In this document: positions 15,579-24,171 of the stretch, one piece after another | Numbering within the stretch: position 1 is the first letter of the stretch | How the letters are laid out: every line of letters begins with the position of its first letter | NCBI RefSeq assembly: GCF_009709675.1 | Contig: NZ_WMLB01000019.1 | Coordinates: 62,001-126,000, forward strand | Direction of reading: 5' to 3' | DNA: 64,000 bases | Origin: Agromyces bracchium | GTDB lineage: Bacteria; Actinomycetota; Actinomycetes; Actinomycetales; Microbacteriaceae | Notes under the pieces: generated by a model | What the model saw: only the letters and a program-made list of their open reading frames with translations | What the model was told of the DNA's origin: nothing | Database searches by the model: none | Program-made: the position numbers and the translations under genes

Positions 15579-16670
15579 TCAGTACCTCACTCGCGGGTCG
15601 ATGAACGCCGCGATCACGTCGACGACGAAGTTCGTGAGCGCGACGATCACGGCGAGCAGCACGACGATGCCCTGCACCGCGGCGAAGTCGCGGGACTCGA
15701 GGAACTCGGCGAGGATGAAGCCGAGTCCCTTCCATTCGAACGTCGTCTCGGTGAGGACCGCGCCCGCGAGCAGGAGCGCGATCTGGAGGCCCATCACGGT
15801 GATGATCGGGATGAGCGCGGGGCGGTACGCGTGCTTGCGCAGCAGCCGCGACTCGGCGACGCCCCGCGAGCGGGCGGCGTCCACGTAGTCGGTGGCGAGC
15901 GTGCCGATGACGTTGGTCCGCACCAGTCGGAGGAAGATGCCCGCGGTGAGCAGCCCGAGGGCGATGGCCGGCAGCACCGCGTGCGCGAGCACGTCGACGA
16001 GGACCTCCGGGTTGCCGGTGCGGATCGCGTCGATCGTGTAGAAGCCGGTCGGGTCCGGCAGCGTCTGCATCTGGAGTTCCGCGCTGACGCTGGCGCGGCC
16101 CGCGACGGGAAGCCACTTGAGCCACACCGCGAAGATGAGCTTGAGCAGGAGGCCGGCGAAGAAGATCGGCACCGCGTACCAGATGATCGCGAGCACGCGG
16201 GCGATCGCGTCCTGGGCCTTGTCGCGGTGGTAGGCGGCGTACAGGCCGAGGGGCACGCCCACGGCGAACGCGACGATGAGCGAGTAGAACACCAGCTCGA
16301 AGGTCGCCGGACCGTAGGTGGTCAGCACCTCGATCACGGGCCGGTTCGTGGTCAGGGTCTGGCCGAAGTCGCCGGTCGCGAGCTGGGCGAGGTACTCGAG
16401 GTACTGCACGATCAGGGGCCGGTCGTAGCCCGCGGCCGCGCGCAGCTCTGCGAGCGCCTCGGGGCCGAGTCGTCCGCCCTGGGCGGCGGTGATCGGGTCG
16501 CCCGTCGTGCGCGCCAGGAAGAAGACGACGGTGACGAGGATGAAGATGGTCGGGAAGATCAGCAGGAAGCGGATGAGCAGGTAGCGCCCGAACCCACCTC
16601 CCGCGGCTTTGGGCCTGGGTCGGGCCGCGGCCGGCGCCTCGGATGACGGCGCAGTGTCAACAGTGCTCAT
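15579..16670 (-). CDS. ABC importer permease, DppB type
   Basis: A 363-residue permease of the OppB/DppB type: a first helix (YLLIRFLLIFPTIFILVTV), the conserved periplasmic loop region with GDFGQTLTTNRPV, and five further helices. The EAA-like loop is YVDAARSRGVAESRLLRKHA. The first 30 residues are an Ala/Pro-rich cytoplasmic extension. It is second in the operon, 86 bases after the binding-protein gene, with a strong hairpin in that gap. Confidence 0.93.
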   Translation of the reverse strand: MSTVDTAPSSEAPAAARPRPKAAGGGFGRYLLIRFLLIFPTIFILVTVVFFLARTTGDPITAAQGGRLGPEALAELRAAAGYDRPLIVQYLEYLAQLATGDFGQTLTTNRPVIEVLTTYGPATFELVFYSLIVAFAVGVPLGLYAAYHRDKAQDAIARVLAIIWYAVPIFFAGLLLKLIFAVWLKWLPVAGRASVSAELQMQTLPDPTGFYTIDAIRTGNPEVLVDVLAHAVLPAIALGLLTAGIFLRLVRTNVIGTLATDYVDAARSRGVAESRLLRKHAYRPALIPIITVMGLQIALLLAGAVLTETTFEWKGLGFILAEFLESRDFAAVQGIVVLLAVIVALTNFVVDVIAAFIDPRVRY

Positions 16671-16692
16671 TGGTTCCTCACGGGTGCAGGGA

Positions 16693-16728
16693 GACGGGGG
16701 CGACCCGCGGTAGCAGATCGCCCCCGTC
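16693..16728 (-). terminator. Intercistronic hairpin between binding protein and permease genes
   Basis: GACGGGGGCGA (16693-16703) pairs perfectly with TCGCCCCCGTC (16718-16728), 11 bp with a 14-base loop. There is no T-run. At this position in an importer operon such hairpins commonly protect the upstream mRNA end or cause partial termination, so that the binding protein is made in excess. Confidence 0.6.
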
Positions 16729-16756
16729 GTCGTGCTGCGACGACTCTAGTCGGGAC

Positions 16757-18391
16757 TCAGCCCTTCGAGAGCGCCGCGTAGCGGAACTTGAACGACGCGT
16801 CGAGGGTGTCTTCGGCACCTTCGACGTCGGCGCCCACGACCGCGATCTGCGCACCCTGCATGTACGGGATGGTCGAAAGGTCGGCGGCCACCTTGTCCTG
16901 GATCTCACCGATGAGCGCGGCGCGCGCGTCGGGGTCGCCGGTCACCGACTGCTCGAGGATGAGGTCGTTGACCTCGGGGTTCTCGTAGTGGTTGGCGAGG
17001 AAGTTCTCCGTGAGGAAGAACGGCGACAGGTAGTTGTCGGCGTCGGAGTAGTCCGGGAACCAGCCGAGCTGGTAGGCCGGGTACAGGTCGGCGACACGGT
17101 CGTCGGAGTACTGGACCCACTCGGTCGACTGCAGGTTCACGGTGAACAGGCCGCTCGCCTCGAGGTTGTCCTTGATGATCGCGTACTCGTCGGACGAGGA
17201 CGGGCCGTAGCGCTCGGCGACGTACTGGATCGAGATGTCGACCGGCGTCTCGATGCCGGCCTCCTCCAGACGCTGCGCGGCCATGTCGGCGTCGGGCTGG
17301 CCCGAGCCGTCGCCGTACTGGTCCTTCAGCGCCTCGTTCGCGCCCGTGAGCCCCTCGGGGACGTACGAGTACAGCGGCGTGAAGGTGCCCTTGTACACGT
17401 CCTCCGAGATCGCGTCGCGGTCGATGAGGTCGGCGATCGCCTGGCGCACCGCGAGGGCCTTCGCCGGGTCGGCCTCGGCCGTGGTCGCACCGAACGGCAT
17501 CGTGTTGAAGTTGAACACGAGGTAGCGGATCTCGCCGCCGGGGCCGTCGACGACCTTGACGTTGTCGTTGCCGCGGAGGTCCTCGATGTCGGTCGCGCTG
17601 AGCGTGCGGTGCGCGACGTCGATGTTGCCCTCCTGGACGTCGAGCTTCAGGTTCGACGCGTCGGTGTAGTACTTGACGTTGACCGTGTCGGTCTTCGCCT
17701 CGCCGAGGATGCCCGCGTAGTCGGGGTTGGCCTTGTACGCCACGAGGTTGTTGAAGTCGTAGCTCGTGATCGTGTACTGGCCGGCGAACGGCTCGCCCGC
17801 GACGATGTCGTCGTCCGACGTCAGCGCGTCGGCGGCGAAGACCTCTTCGTCGACGATCGGACCGGCCGGGCTCGAGAGGATCAGCGGGAAGATCTGGTCG
17901 TTCGGCGACTTCAGCGTGAAGACGACGGTGAGGTCGTCGGGCGCCTCGACGCTCTCGAGGTTGTAGAGCAGCGACGACGGGCCGTTCGGGTCGGCGATCG
18001 CGACCTGGCGGTCGAAGGTGAACTTCACATCGGACGAGGTGAGCTCGTTGCCGTTGGCGAAGGTCAGGCCCTCCTTGAGGGTCACCGTGTACTCGTTCTC
18101 GGAGGTGAACTCCGCCGACTCCGCGATGTCGGGCTCGACGTCGGGGCTGCCGTAGGGCGTGTTCATCAGGAACGGGTAGACCTGGTTCATGACGGCGAAG
18201 GAGCCGTTGTCGTACGAGCCGGCCGGGTCGAGCGCGGTGATCTGCTCGGTGGTGCCGATGGTGAGCGTGCCGCCACCGGTCGACCCCTCGTCGTCGCCGC
18301 CCGCGGAGCAGCCCGCGAGGGCGAGCGCGGCGGCGGAGAAGCCCGCGGCGAGCGCGAGGCCGCGCCGGCGGTTCGTGGATGCGGATGCCAT
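16757..18391 (-). CDS. Solute-binding lipoprotein of the peptide-type ABC importer
   Basis: A 544-residue SBP_bac_5 family protein. The N-terminus is a lipoprotein signal: Arg-rich start, hydrophobic core, then lipobox LAGC with Cys28 as the lipid anchor, followed by a Gly/Ser/Asp-rich linker. The mature part has the family pattern near its start (TEQITALDPAGSYDNGSFAV) and the LKEGLTFANGNELTSSDVKF motif. It is anchored on the outer face of the membrane and hands ligand to the two permeases. First gene of the operon. Ligand cannot be told from sequence; peptides are the default. Confidence 0.92.
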   Translation of the reverse strand: MASASTNRRRGLALAAGFSAAALALAGCSAGGDDEGSTGGGTLTIGTTEQITALDPAGSYDNGSFAVMNQVYPFLMNTPYGSPDVEPDIAESAEFTSENEYTVTLKEGLTFANGNELTSSDVKFTFDRQVAIADPNGPSSLLYNLESVEAPDDLTVVFTLKSPNDQIFPLILSSPAGPIVDEEVFAADALTSDDDIVAGEPFAGQYTITSYDFNNLVAYKANPDYAGILGEAKTDTVNVKYYTDASNLKLDVQEGNIDVAHRTLSATDIEDLRGNDNVKVVDGPGGEIRYLVFNFNTMPFGATTAEADPAKALAVRQAIADLIDRDAISEDVYKGTFTPLYSYVPEGLTGANEALKDQYGDGSGQPDADMAAQRLEEAGIETPVDISIQYVAERYGPSSSDEYAIIKDNLEASGLFTVNLQSTEWVQYSDDRVADLYPAYQLGWFPDYSDADNYLSPFFLTENFLANHYENPEVNDLILEQSVTGDPDARAALIGEIQDKVAADLSTIPYMQGAQIAVVGADVEGAEDTLDASFKFRYAALSKG

Positions 18392-18606
18392 ATCCGTCTA
18401 CCTCTTCCTGTCGGTGAGCGCGCGCGGGTTCGCCGCGTCGCGATCGTGTATCTCCCAGAGCTAGCACAGGCGGCTGGTGGTGACACCCGGAGCGGGGGCC
18501 ATCGGGGCCCGAATGTGACCGATCTGCAACCTTGCCGGGGCGACGAGCTGCACACGATGAGCAGTCCTCGGATCCGCAGCCGGTCGATCCGCCCTCGGAC
18601 TCGTGG

Positions 18607-20664
18607 TCAGTCGCCGCGCAGCGCCCGTCTCTCGCGCTCGAGGTCGACGAGCGCCCGCTGGATCATCGTGTACGTCGCCGTGTCGGCCGGGTCGGTGCGC
18701 TGCAGTCGGCCGAGCAGTTCCTGCTTCTGGCGCAGCAGTTCGCGATCGACCAGTGCGCCGACCACGCCGCGGACGTAGGCCGTGAGCTCGGCGTCGCCGC
18801 GCTGCGGCACGGGGAGCACGGCGAGCTGCTGCACGATCGACCCGAACGGCGGCGGAACCTCGGCGACGACGCGGTCGACGGTCACCGGCCGGACGGCCAC
18901 CGCCGACGACACCGGGACCTCGCCCGGCGAGGTCGAGGCGACGGATGCCGCGGCGAGCACCGACGCGATGCCGTCGCGCACCACGGCGAGCGTGCCGTTG
19001 CCGAACCGGCAGTCGACGCCGTGGCGCAGCAGGTCGTCGCCGACGAGTTCGGGGTACTGCAGCATGACCTGCAGGGCGTCGCGCTCGAGGCGGGTCGCCG
19101 GGTCGTTCGGCAGCATCGTGATCGAGAACGGCCGGTCGGATGCCGCGCCCGCGCCGCCCTCGGACGGACCCGTTGCTCCAGCCGGCACGTACGCGTCGGG
19201 TCGTGCGTCGTCGGGTCGACCCGTCGGGCGCCCATCCTGGCCCGTGCTCCCCTGCCGCCCCGGTTCGTCGGGGCGTCGATCGCCCTGGCTCCGCTCGCCG
19301 CGGCGGTCCCGATCGCCGTCGCGCCCGCGTTCGCCGTCGCGCGGTCGCGCCCCCGCGGCGCGGACCGCCCGCCCGACCTCCTCGAGTTCCATGCCGAGCA
19401 TGCGCGCGAGCTCCCGCGTGTACCCGGGCCGCAGCGCCGGATCGCGGATCTCGGCGACGATCGGTGCCGCCGCGCGGAGCGCCGCGACGCGCCCCTCGAC
19501 GGTCTCGAGGTCGAAGCGGGCGAGCGTCGTGCGGATCACAAACTCGAACATCGGCGTCTTCGTCTCGACGAGCGACCGGACGGCGCCGTCGCCGCGTGCG
19601 AGCCGTAGGTCGCACGGGTCGAGCCCGTCGGGCGCGACGGCGACGAAGGTCTGCGCCGCGAACCGCCGCTCCTCGGCGAACGCCCGCATCGCGGCCTTCT
19701 GGCCGGCGGCGTCGCCGTCGAACGTGAACACGACCTCGCCGACACCCGAGTCGTCGCCGAGCACGCGCCGGAGCACCTTGATGTGGTCGACGCCGAAGGC
19801 GGTGCCGCACGTGGCGATCGCGGTCGTCACGCCCGCGAGGTGGCACGCCATCACGTCGGTGTAGCCCTCGACCACGACGACGCGATGCGTCTTCGAGATC
19901 TCGCGCTTGGCGAGGTCGAGCCCGTAGAGCACCTGCGCCTTGTGGTAGACGGCCGTCTCAGGGGTGTTGAGGTACTTCGGGCCCGGGTCGTCCTCGAGGA
20001 GCTTCCGGGCGCCGAACCCGACGGTCTGCCCGGTCACGTCGCGGATCGGCCAGATGAGCCGGCCGCGGAAGCGGTCGTAGACGCCGCGGTCGCCCTGCGA
20101 GACGAGTCCCGACGCGGCGAGCTCCTCCGTCGTGAAGCCCTTGCCCCGCAGGTGCTTCGTGAGCGTCTCCCAGCTCTTCGGCGCGAAGCCGACGCCGAAG
20201 TGGCGGGCGGCCTCGGCGTCGAAGCCCCGTTCGCCGAGGAACCTCCGCCCGACCTCGGCCTCCGGCGTGCCGAGCTGCTCGAGGAAGAACTCCTCGGCGG
20301 CCCGGTTCGCGGCGAGAAGCCGCGCGCGGTTGCCCGCGCCCTCGGCCGGCCCACCGCCGTCTTCGTAGTGCAGTTCGTAGCCGATGCGGCCGGCGAGGCG
20401 CTCGACGGCCTCGGTGAAGGTCACGTGGTCCATGCGCTGCAGGAACGTGTAGACGTCGCCCGATTCGCCGCAGCCGAAGCAGTGGTAGAAGCCGAGCTGG
20501 GGGCGCACGTGGAAGCTCGGGCTGCGCTCGTCGTGGAACGGGCAGAGCCCCTTCATCGAGCCGACGCCGGCCGATTTCAGGGAGACGTGCTCGCCGACGA
20601 TGTCGGCGATGTTCGTGCGGGCCTTGACCTCTTCGACATCGCTCTGTCGAATACGGCCCGCCAT
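18607..20664 (-). CDS. dnaG: DNA primase
   Basis: A 685-residue primase that lays RNA primers at the replication fork. The N-terminal zinc-binding domain (about residues 40-65) has CPFH and CFGCG. The catalytic TOPRIM core contains VVVEGYTDVMACHLAG and the acidic pair in FTFDGDAAGQKAA. Residues about 430-500 are an unusually long Arg/Asp/Gly-rich linker before the helicase-binding C-terminal domain, which ends RALVDLERERRALRGD. Last gene of a dusB-dgt-dnaG set on the minus strand, a usual order in actinobacteria. Confidence 0.96.
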   Translation of the reverse strand: MAGRIRQSDVEEVKARTNIADIVGEHVSLKSAGVGSMKGLCPFHDERSPSFHVRPQLGFYHCFGCGESGDVYTFLQRMDHVTFTEAVERLAGRIGYELHYEDGGGPAEGAGNRARLLAANRAAEEFFLEQLGTPEAEVGRRFLGERGFDAEAARHFGVGFAPKSWETLTKHLRGKGFTTEELAASGLVSQGDRGVYDRFRGRLIWPIRDVTGQTVGFGARKLLEDDPGPKYLNTPETAVYHKAQVLYGLDLAKREISKTHRVVVVEGYTDVMACHLAGVTTAIATCGTAFGVDHIKVLRRVLGDDSGVGEVVFTFDGDAAGQKAAMRAFAEERRFAAQTFVAVAPDGLDPCDLRLARGDGAVRSLVETKTPMFEFVIRTTLARFDLETVEGRVAALRAAAPIVAEIRDPALRPGYTRELARMLGMELEEVGRAVRAAGARPRDGERGRDGDRDRRGERSQGDRRPDEPGRQGSTGQDGRPTGRPDDARPDAYVPAGATGPSEGGAGAASDRPFSITMLPNDPATRLERDALQVMLQYPELVGDDLLRHGVDCRFGNGTLAVVRDGIASVLAAASVASTSPGEVPVSSAVAVRPVTVDRVVAEVPPPFGSIVQQLAVLPVPQRGDAELTAYVRGVVGALVDRELLRQKQELLGRLQRTDPADTATYTMIQRALVDLERERRALRGD

Positions 20665-20712
20665 GTCGTCAATCCTATTCCGCGGATGCCGCCCGGCGGC
20701 CCCGCACGCGCG

Positions 20713-21972
20713 TCATCGCTGCACGAGCCGTTCGTACCACGACAGCGCGGACTGGTCGGTGAGGCTCGCGACCTGGTCGACCACGACGCGGCGACGTGCC
20801 GCGTCGTCCGTCGCCGCCCGCCAGTCTTCGGCGAAGCCCGCGTCGAGGTGCTCGTCGCCCGTCTCCCAGAGCGCGTCGGCGAGGGCGGCGAGCACCTGCC
20901 GCTGCTGCGAGTAGATGGGCTGGCGCGTGTTCCTCGACATCACGAACGCCGCCACGATGCCCTTCAGCACGGCGATCTCGGCCTGGATCGATCGCGGCAC
21001 GACGACGTCGGCGTCGAACCGGATGAGGCTCGCGACCGGGTGGTGCGCCCGGGTGGCTTCGGTCGCCGCGTGCGCGAACCGGCCGATGAGCTGGCTCGTG
21101 AGGTTCTTCAGCGCGGCCTGTTCGCGGCGGCTGCCCGTCCACTCCGAGATCCAGACGTCGAGCGAGTCGAGTCGATCGAACGCGGCGATGAGCTCGTCGT
21201 GGCCGAACGCGCCTCCGATCCACTCGACCATCGCGTCGACGAGCTCGTCGTGGTCGACGCGGCGGCCGAGGGCGGCGACGTCGATGTAGCCGCCGACGAT
21301 CGCATCCTCGAAGTCGTGCACCGAGTACGCGATGTCGTCGGAGAGGTCCATGACCTGCGCCTCGATGCAGAGCCGGCGCTCGGGGGCGCCGCGACGCATC
21401 CACTCGAACACGTCGGCGTCGTCGGCGTAGAAGCCGAACTTGGTGCGGCCGCTGGGGTCGCCGACGCCCGAGCGCTCCGGCCAGGGGTACTTGCAGCTCG
21501 CGTCGAGGCTCGCACGTGTGAGGTTGAGCCCCAGAGAACGGCCGTCGGGCGAGAAGACCTTGGGCTCGAGGCGGGTGAGGATCCGCAGGGTCTGCGCGTT
21601 GCCTTCGAAGCCGCCGATGTCGGCCGCCCAGGCATTCATTGCCCTCTCGCCGTTGTGGCCGAACGGCGGATGCCCGAGGTCGTGCGCGAGGCACGCCGTG
21701 TCGACCACGTCGGGGTCGAGGCCCAGGCTGCCGGCGAGCTCGCGGCCGACCTGCGCGACCTCGAGCGAGTGGGTGAGTCGGTTGCGCGCGAAGTCGAGCC
21801 CGGAGGTGGGGCTCAGCACCTGCGTCTTCGCCGCGAGGCGTCGGAGCGCGCTCGAGTGCAGCAGGCGCGCGCGGTCGCGTGCGAAGTCGCTGCGGCGGCG
21901 GTTCTCGTGCTGCTCGGGCAGGAAGCGCTCGGCGTCGGCCTCGTCGTAGCCGCCGAAGAGTCGATCGCGCAC
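20713..21972 (-). CDS. dgt: Deoxyguanosinetriphosphate triphosphohydrolase-like protein
   Basis: A 419-residue HD-domain phosphohydrolase of the dGTPase family, which removes triphosphate from dNTPs and so helps balance the dNTP pool. Metal ligands are in RLTHSLEVAQVGREL (His) and CLAHDLGHPPFGHNGE (His-Asp and more His); a further Asp lies in MDLSDDIAYSVHDFEDA. Length fits the actinobacterial type. It starts five bases after the dusB stop and is followed by dnaG. Confidence 0.93.
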   Translation of the reverse strand: MRDRLFGGYDEADAERFLPEQHENRRRSDFARDRARLLHSSALRRLAAKTQVLSPTSGLDFARNRLTHSLEVAQVGRELAGSLGLDPDVVDTACLAHDLGHPPFGHNGERAMNAWAADIGGFEGNAQTLRILTRLEPKVFSPDGRSLGLNLTRASLDASCKYPWPERSGVGDPSGRTKFGFYADDADVFEWMRRGAPERRLCIEAQVMDLSDDIAYSVHDFEDAIVGGYIDVAALGRRVDHDELVDAMVEWIGGAFGHDELIAAFDRLDSLDVWISEWTGSRREQAALKNLTSQLIGRFAHAATEATRAHHPVASLIRFDADVVVPRSIQAEIAVLKGIVAAFVMSRNTRQPIYSQQRQVLAALADALWETGDEHLDAGFAEDWRAATDDAARRRVVVDQVASLTDQSALSWYERLVQR

Positions 21973-21976
21973 GCGC

Positions 21977-23137
21977 TCAGCCGCCGCTCGTGTCGAGTTC
22001 GGCGTCGACGAGGGTCGCCCGGTCGTGGCCCGCGAGGTCTTGCGAGTCGAGCCAGCCGTCGGGCAGCGACGGGTTCTTCGGCGTGCCGGCGCGGCCGCGC
22101 GGCCCCTCCGCGCCCTCGCCCGGGTACGGCATCGACCAGTCGAGCGTGCCGAGCAGGTCGTCGAGGTGCGCGAGCGTGTCGACCGTCGCGAGCTTCGCGC
22201 GCAGGTCGCCGCCGACCGGGTAGCCCTTGAAGTACCAGGCGACGTGCTTGCGGATGTCGCGGCAGCCGCGCTCCTCGCTGTCGAAGAACTCGGTCAGCAG
22301 CTCCGCGTGACGGCGGAAGGTTCGCGCGACGTCGCCGAGCGACGGCTCGGCCTTGGCCTCTTCGCCGCGGAAGGCCGCGGCGAGGTCGCCGAAGAGCCAC
22401 GGGCGCCCGAGGCATCCGCGCCCCACCACGACGCCGTCGCACCCGGTCTCGTCGACCATGCGCAGGGCGTCGTCGGCCGACCAGATGTCGCCGTTGCCGA
22501 GCACGGGCACGCTCGTGACGGCCTCCTTCAGCTTCGCGATGGCGGGCCAGTCGGCGTGGCCCGAGTAGAACTCGCTCGCGGTGCGCGCGTGCAGTGCGAT
22601 CGAAGCCACGCCCGCGCCCTCGGCGATGCGACCCGCCTCGAGGTAGGTGAGGTGGTCGGCGTCGATGCCCTTGCGCATCTTGACCGTGAGCGGGATGTCG
22701 CCGGCCGCCTTGACGGCGCCCTCGACGATGTCGCGGAACAGGCCGGACTTCCACGGCAACGCCGCTCCCCCGCCCTTGCGGGTGACCTTCGGCACGGGGC
22801 ATCCGAAGTTCAGGTCGATGTGGTCGGCGCGGTCCTCCGCGACGAGCATCGTCACCGCCTCGGAGACGGTCTTCGGGTCGACCCCGTAGAGCTGGATCGA
22901 TCGCGGCGTCTCGGACTCGTGGTGCGTGATGAGCCGCATCGACTCGGGCGTGCGTTCGACGAGTGCGCGGCTCGTGATCATCTCGGAGACGTACAGGCCG
23001 GCGCCGAACTCGCGGCAGAGCCGGCGGAACGCCGTGTTCGTGATGCCCGCCATGGGTGCGAGCACGACCGGCACCTCGAGGTCGAGGCCGCCGATCGTGA
23101 GCGGGCGGGCGGGGGTCGTGGTCGTTGGCATCGTCAT
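21977..23137 (-). CDS. dusB: tRNA-dihydrouridine synthase
   Basis: A 386-residue flavoenzyme that reduces specific uridines in tRNA D loops. The TIM-barrel carries VVLAPMAGITNTAFRRL near the start, catalytic Cys in NFGCPVPKVTRKGGG and FMN-binding GNGDIWSADDAL and VVGRGCLGRPW. ATG 23137 is chosen (MTMPTTTT); the frame stays open upstream but without homology. A basic C-terminal helical domain binds tRNA. The DusB assignment rests on gene context and family; the exact uridine position is not shown by sequence. Confidence 0.92.
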   Translation of the reverse strand: MTMPTTTTPARPLTIGGLDLEVPVVLAPMAGITNTAFRRLCREFGAGLYVSEMITSRALVERTPESMRLITHHESETPRSIQLYGVDPKTVSEAVTMLVAEDRADHIDLNFGCPVPKVTRKGGGAALPWKSGLFRDIVEGAVKAAGDIPLTVKMRKGIDADHLTYLEAGRIAEGAGVASIALHARTASEFYSGHADWPAIAKLKEAVTSVPVLGNGDIWSADDALRMVDETGCDGVVVGRGCLGRPWLFGDLAAAFRGEEAKAEPSLGDVARTFRRHAELLTEFFDSEERGCRDIRKHVAWYFKGYPVGGDLRAKLATVDTLAHLDDLLGTLDWSMPYPGEGAEGPRGRAGTPKNPSLPDGWLDSQDLAGHDRATLVDAELDTSGG

Positions 23138-23224
23138 CGATTCTCCCAGACGGCGAGCCGGATCTGCCCGGGCTCGCGGCAGCGGCGCATAGGATGCGGG
23201 CAGGACGGCAGTGGGGAGGACGGC

Positions 23225-23710
23225 ATGACGCGCTTCGCCGGGTTGGCGGGTGTCGAGCGGGTGCAAGCGGATGCCTCGGCGCGCGGCCTCGACATCGAGG
23301 TGATCGAGCGCCCCGCGGCGCGCAGCCTCGAAGAGGCCGCCGAGCTCCTCGGCATCGAACCCGCCGACATCGTCAAGTCACTCGTCGTCAAGCGCAGCGA
23401 CGACACCTACGTCTTCGCGCTGGTGCCCGGCGGCCGGAAGATCAGCTGGCCGAAGCTCCGCGCACTCCTCGCGGTGAACAAGCTCCAGTTGCCCGACGCC
23501 TCGCTCGCGCTCGCCGCGACGGGCTACGAACGCGGCACGATCACGCCGCTCGGCTCGAGCATCGAGTGGCCGGTCGTCGCCGACGAGACCATCGTCGGCC
23601 GCCGCGTCTCGATGGGCGCGGGCGAGCACGGCCGCAGCCTGTTCGTCGACGCCGATGCGCTCATCCGCGCACTCGACGCTACCGTCGCCGACATCAGCGA
23701 CCCCGAATGA
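23225..23710 (+). CDS. YbaK/EbsC-family aminoacyl-tRNA deacylase
   Basis: A 161-residue protein of the YbaK/ProX editing family, which hydrolyses mischarged tRNA such as Cys-tRNA-Pro or Ala-tRNA-Pro. The conserved lysine is in DIVKSLVVKRSDD and the GXXXP-type loop in ITPLGSSIEW. The pattern VGRRVSMGAGEHGRSL is also typical. The specific substrate is unknown. It is divergent from dusB and followed by a repeat-filled, gene-free spacer. Confidence 0.88.
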   Translation: MTRFAGLAGVERVQADASARGLDIEVIERPAARSLEEAAELLGIEPADIVKSLVVKRSDDTYVFALVPGGRKISWPKLRALLAVNKLQLPDASLALAATGYERGTITPLGSSIEWPVVADETIVGRRVSMGAGEHGRSLFVDADALIRALDATVADISDPE

Positions 23711-23760
23711 GGCAGGTGGTCGAGGAGCGCGAAGCGCGCCCTGAGTACGCGGCTGGGCAT

Positions 23761-23881
23761 GGCGGCCTCACCGAGCGGGAGGCAGTCGTGCTCGTCGGCG
23801 CCTGAATCGAACGACGCGGTGGGCGGCCTCACCGAGCGGGAGTCCGTCGTGCTCGTCGACTCCTGAATCGAAGGACGCGGT
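23761..23881. repeat. 61-bp tandem repeat, two copies
   Basis: Bases 23761-23820 and 23822-23881 match at about 55 of 60 positions (GGCGGCCTCACCGAGCGGGA and onward, ending ACGCGGT). Confidence 0.8.
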
Positions 23882-23917
23882 CACCGAGCGCGGCGAGCGT
23901 CCTCGGATTCAGGAGTC
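23858..23917. repeat. Long imperfect palindrome
   Basis: GACTCCTGAATCGAAGGACGC (23858-23878 is the left arm) pairs with 23897-23917 with two mismatches and an 18-base loop. It would form a stable hairpin in either strand's RNA and may terminate transcription from the YbaK-type gene. Confidence 0.65.
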
Positions 23918-24020
23918 ACCCCGGCCGGAGCATCTCCTGCGCCGCTGCGGCTCGGGTGGTCGAGGAGCGCGACACACGTGACGAGTCGGGTGAGGTGATC
24001 TCAATTCGCTCGCAACTCGA

Positions 24021-24071
24021 TCACCGGGGCTCGTTCACCGGGGCTCGTTCACCGGGGCGCGTTCACCGGGG
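24021..24071. repeat. 14-bp tandem array (TCACCGGGGCTCGT)
   Basis: Three full units at 24021, 24035 and 24049 and a partial fourth at 24063. Unit 3 differs by one base (CGCGT for CTCGT). The array overlaps the end of the small frame at 24049-24171. Confidence 0.85.
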
Positions 24072-24171
24072 GAACCACGCACACGTCGCCCTCGCAGACC
24101 AGGGCACCGGGATCGCCGGAGATCATCGTGAACGGCGAGGGCGCGGCATCCGTCGCCCGGTCGCTGCTCAC
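24049..24171 (-). CDS. Possible 40-residue protein with paired cysteines, coupled to the DsbA-like gene
   Basis: The frame starts GTGA, overlapping the stop of the DsbA-family gene by four bases, the coupling used throughout this genome. It ends in the 14-bp repeat array. The product contains GDPGALVCEGDVCVVPPVNA, with a C-x4-C pair. Such a pair beside a thiol oxidoreductase could be a metal or disulfide site, but this is speculation. The short length makes chance possible. Confidence 0.35.
   Translation of the reverse strand: MSSDRATDAAPSPFTMISGDPGALVCEGDVCVVPPVNAPR

Larger units (their letters stand above)
23711..24048. other. Repeat-filled gene-free spacer
   Basis: No gene on the evidence here. 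The spacer holds two identical 18-bp words GGTGGTCGAGGAGCGCGA (23715-23732, 23955-23972), a 61-bp tandem repeat, a 21-bp-arm palindrome and the start of a 14-bp tandem array. The GGTCGAGGAGCGCGAAGCG type of word is known as a dispersed repeat in Microbacteriaceae. The stretch looks like a REP-type intergenic element. Confidence 0.6.

Noticed and set aside
24021-24071. Short tandem array considered as a CRISPR
   Set aside because: Units are 14 bp, directly adjacent, with no spacers and no cas genes nearby.
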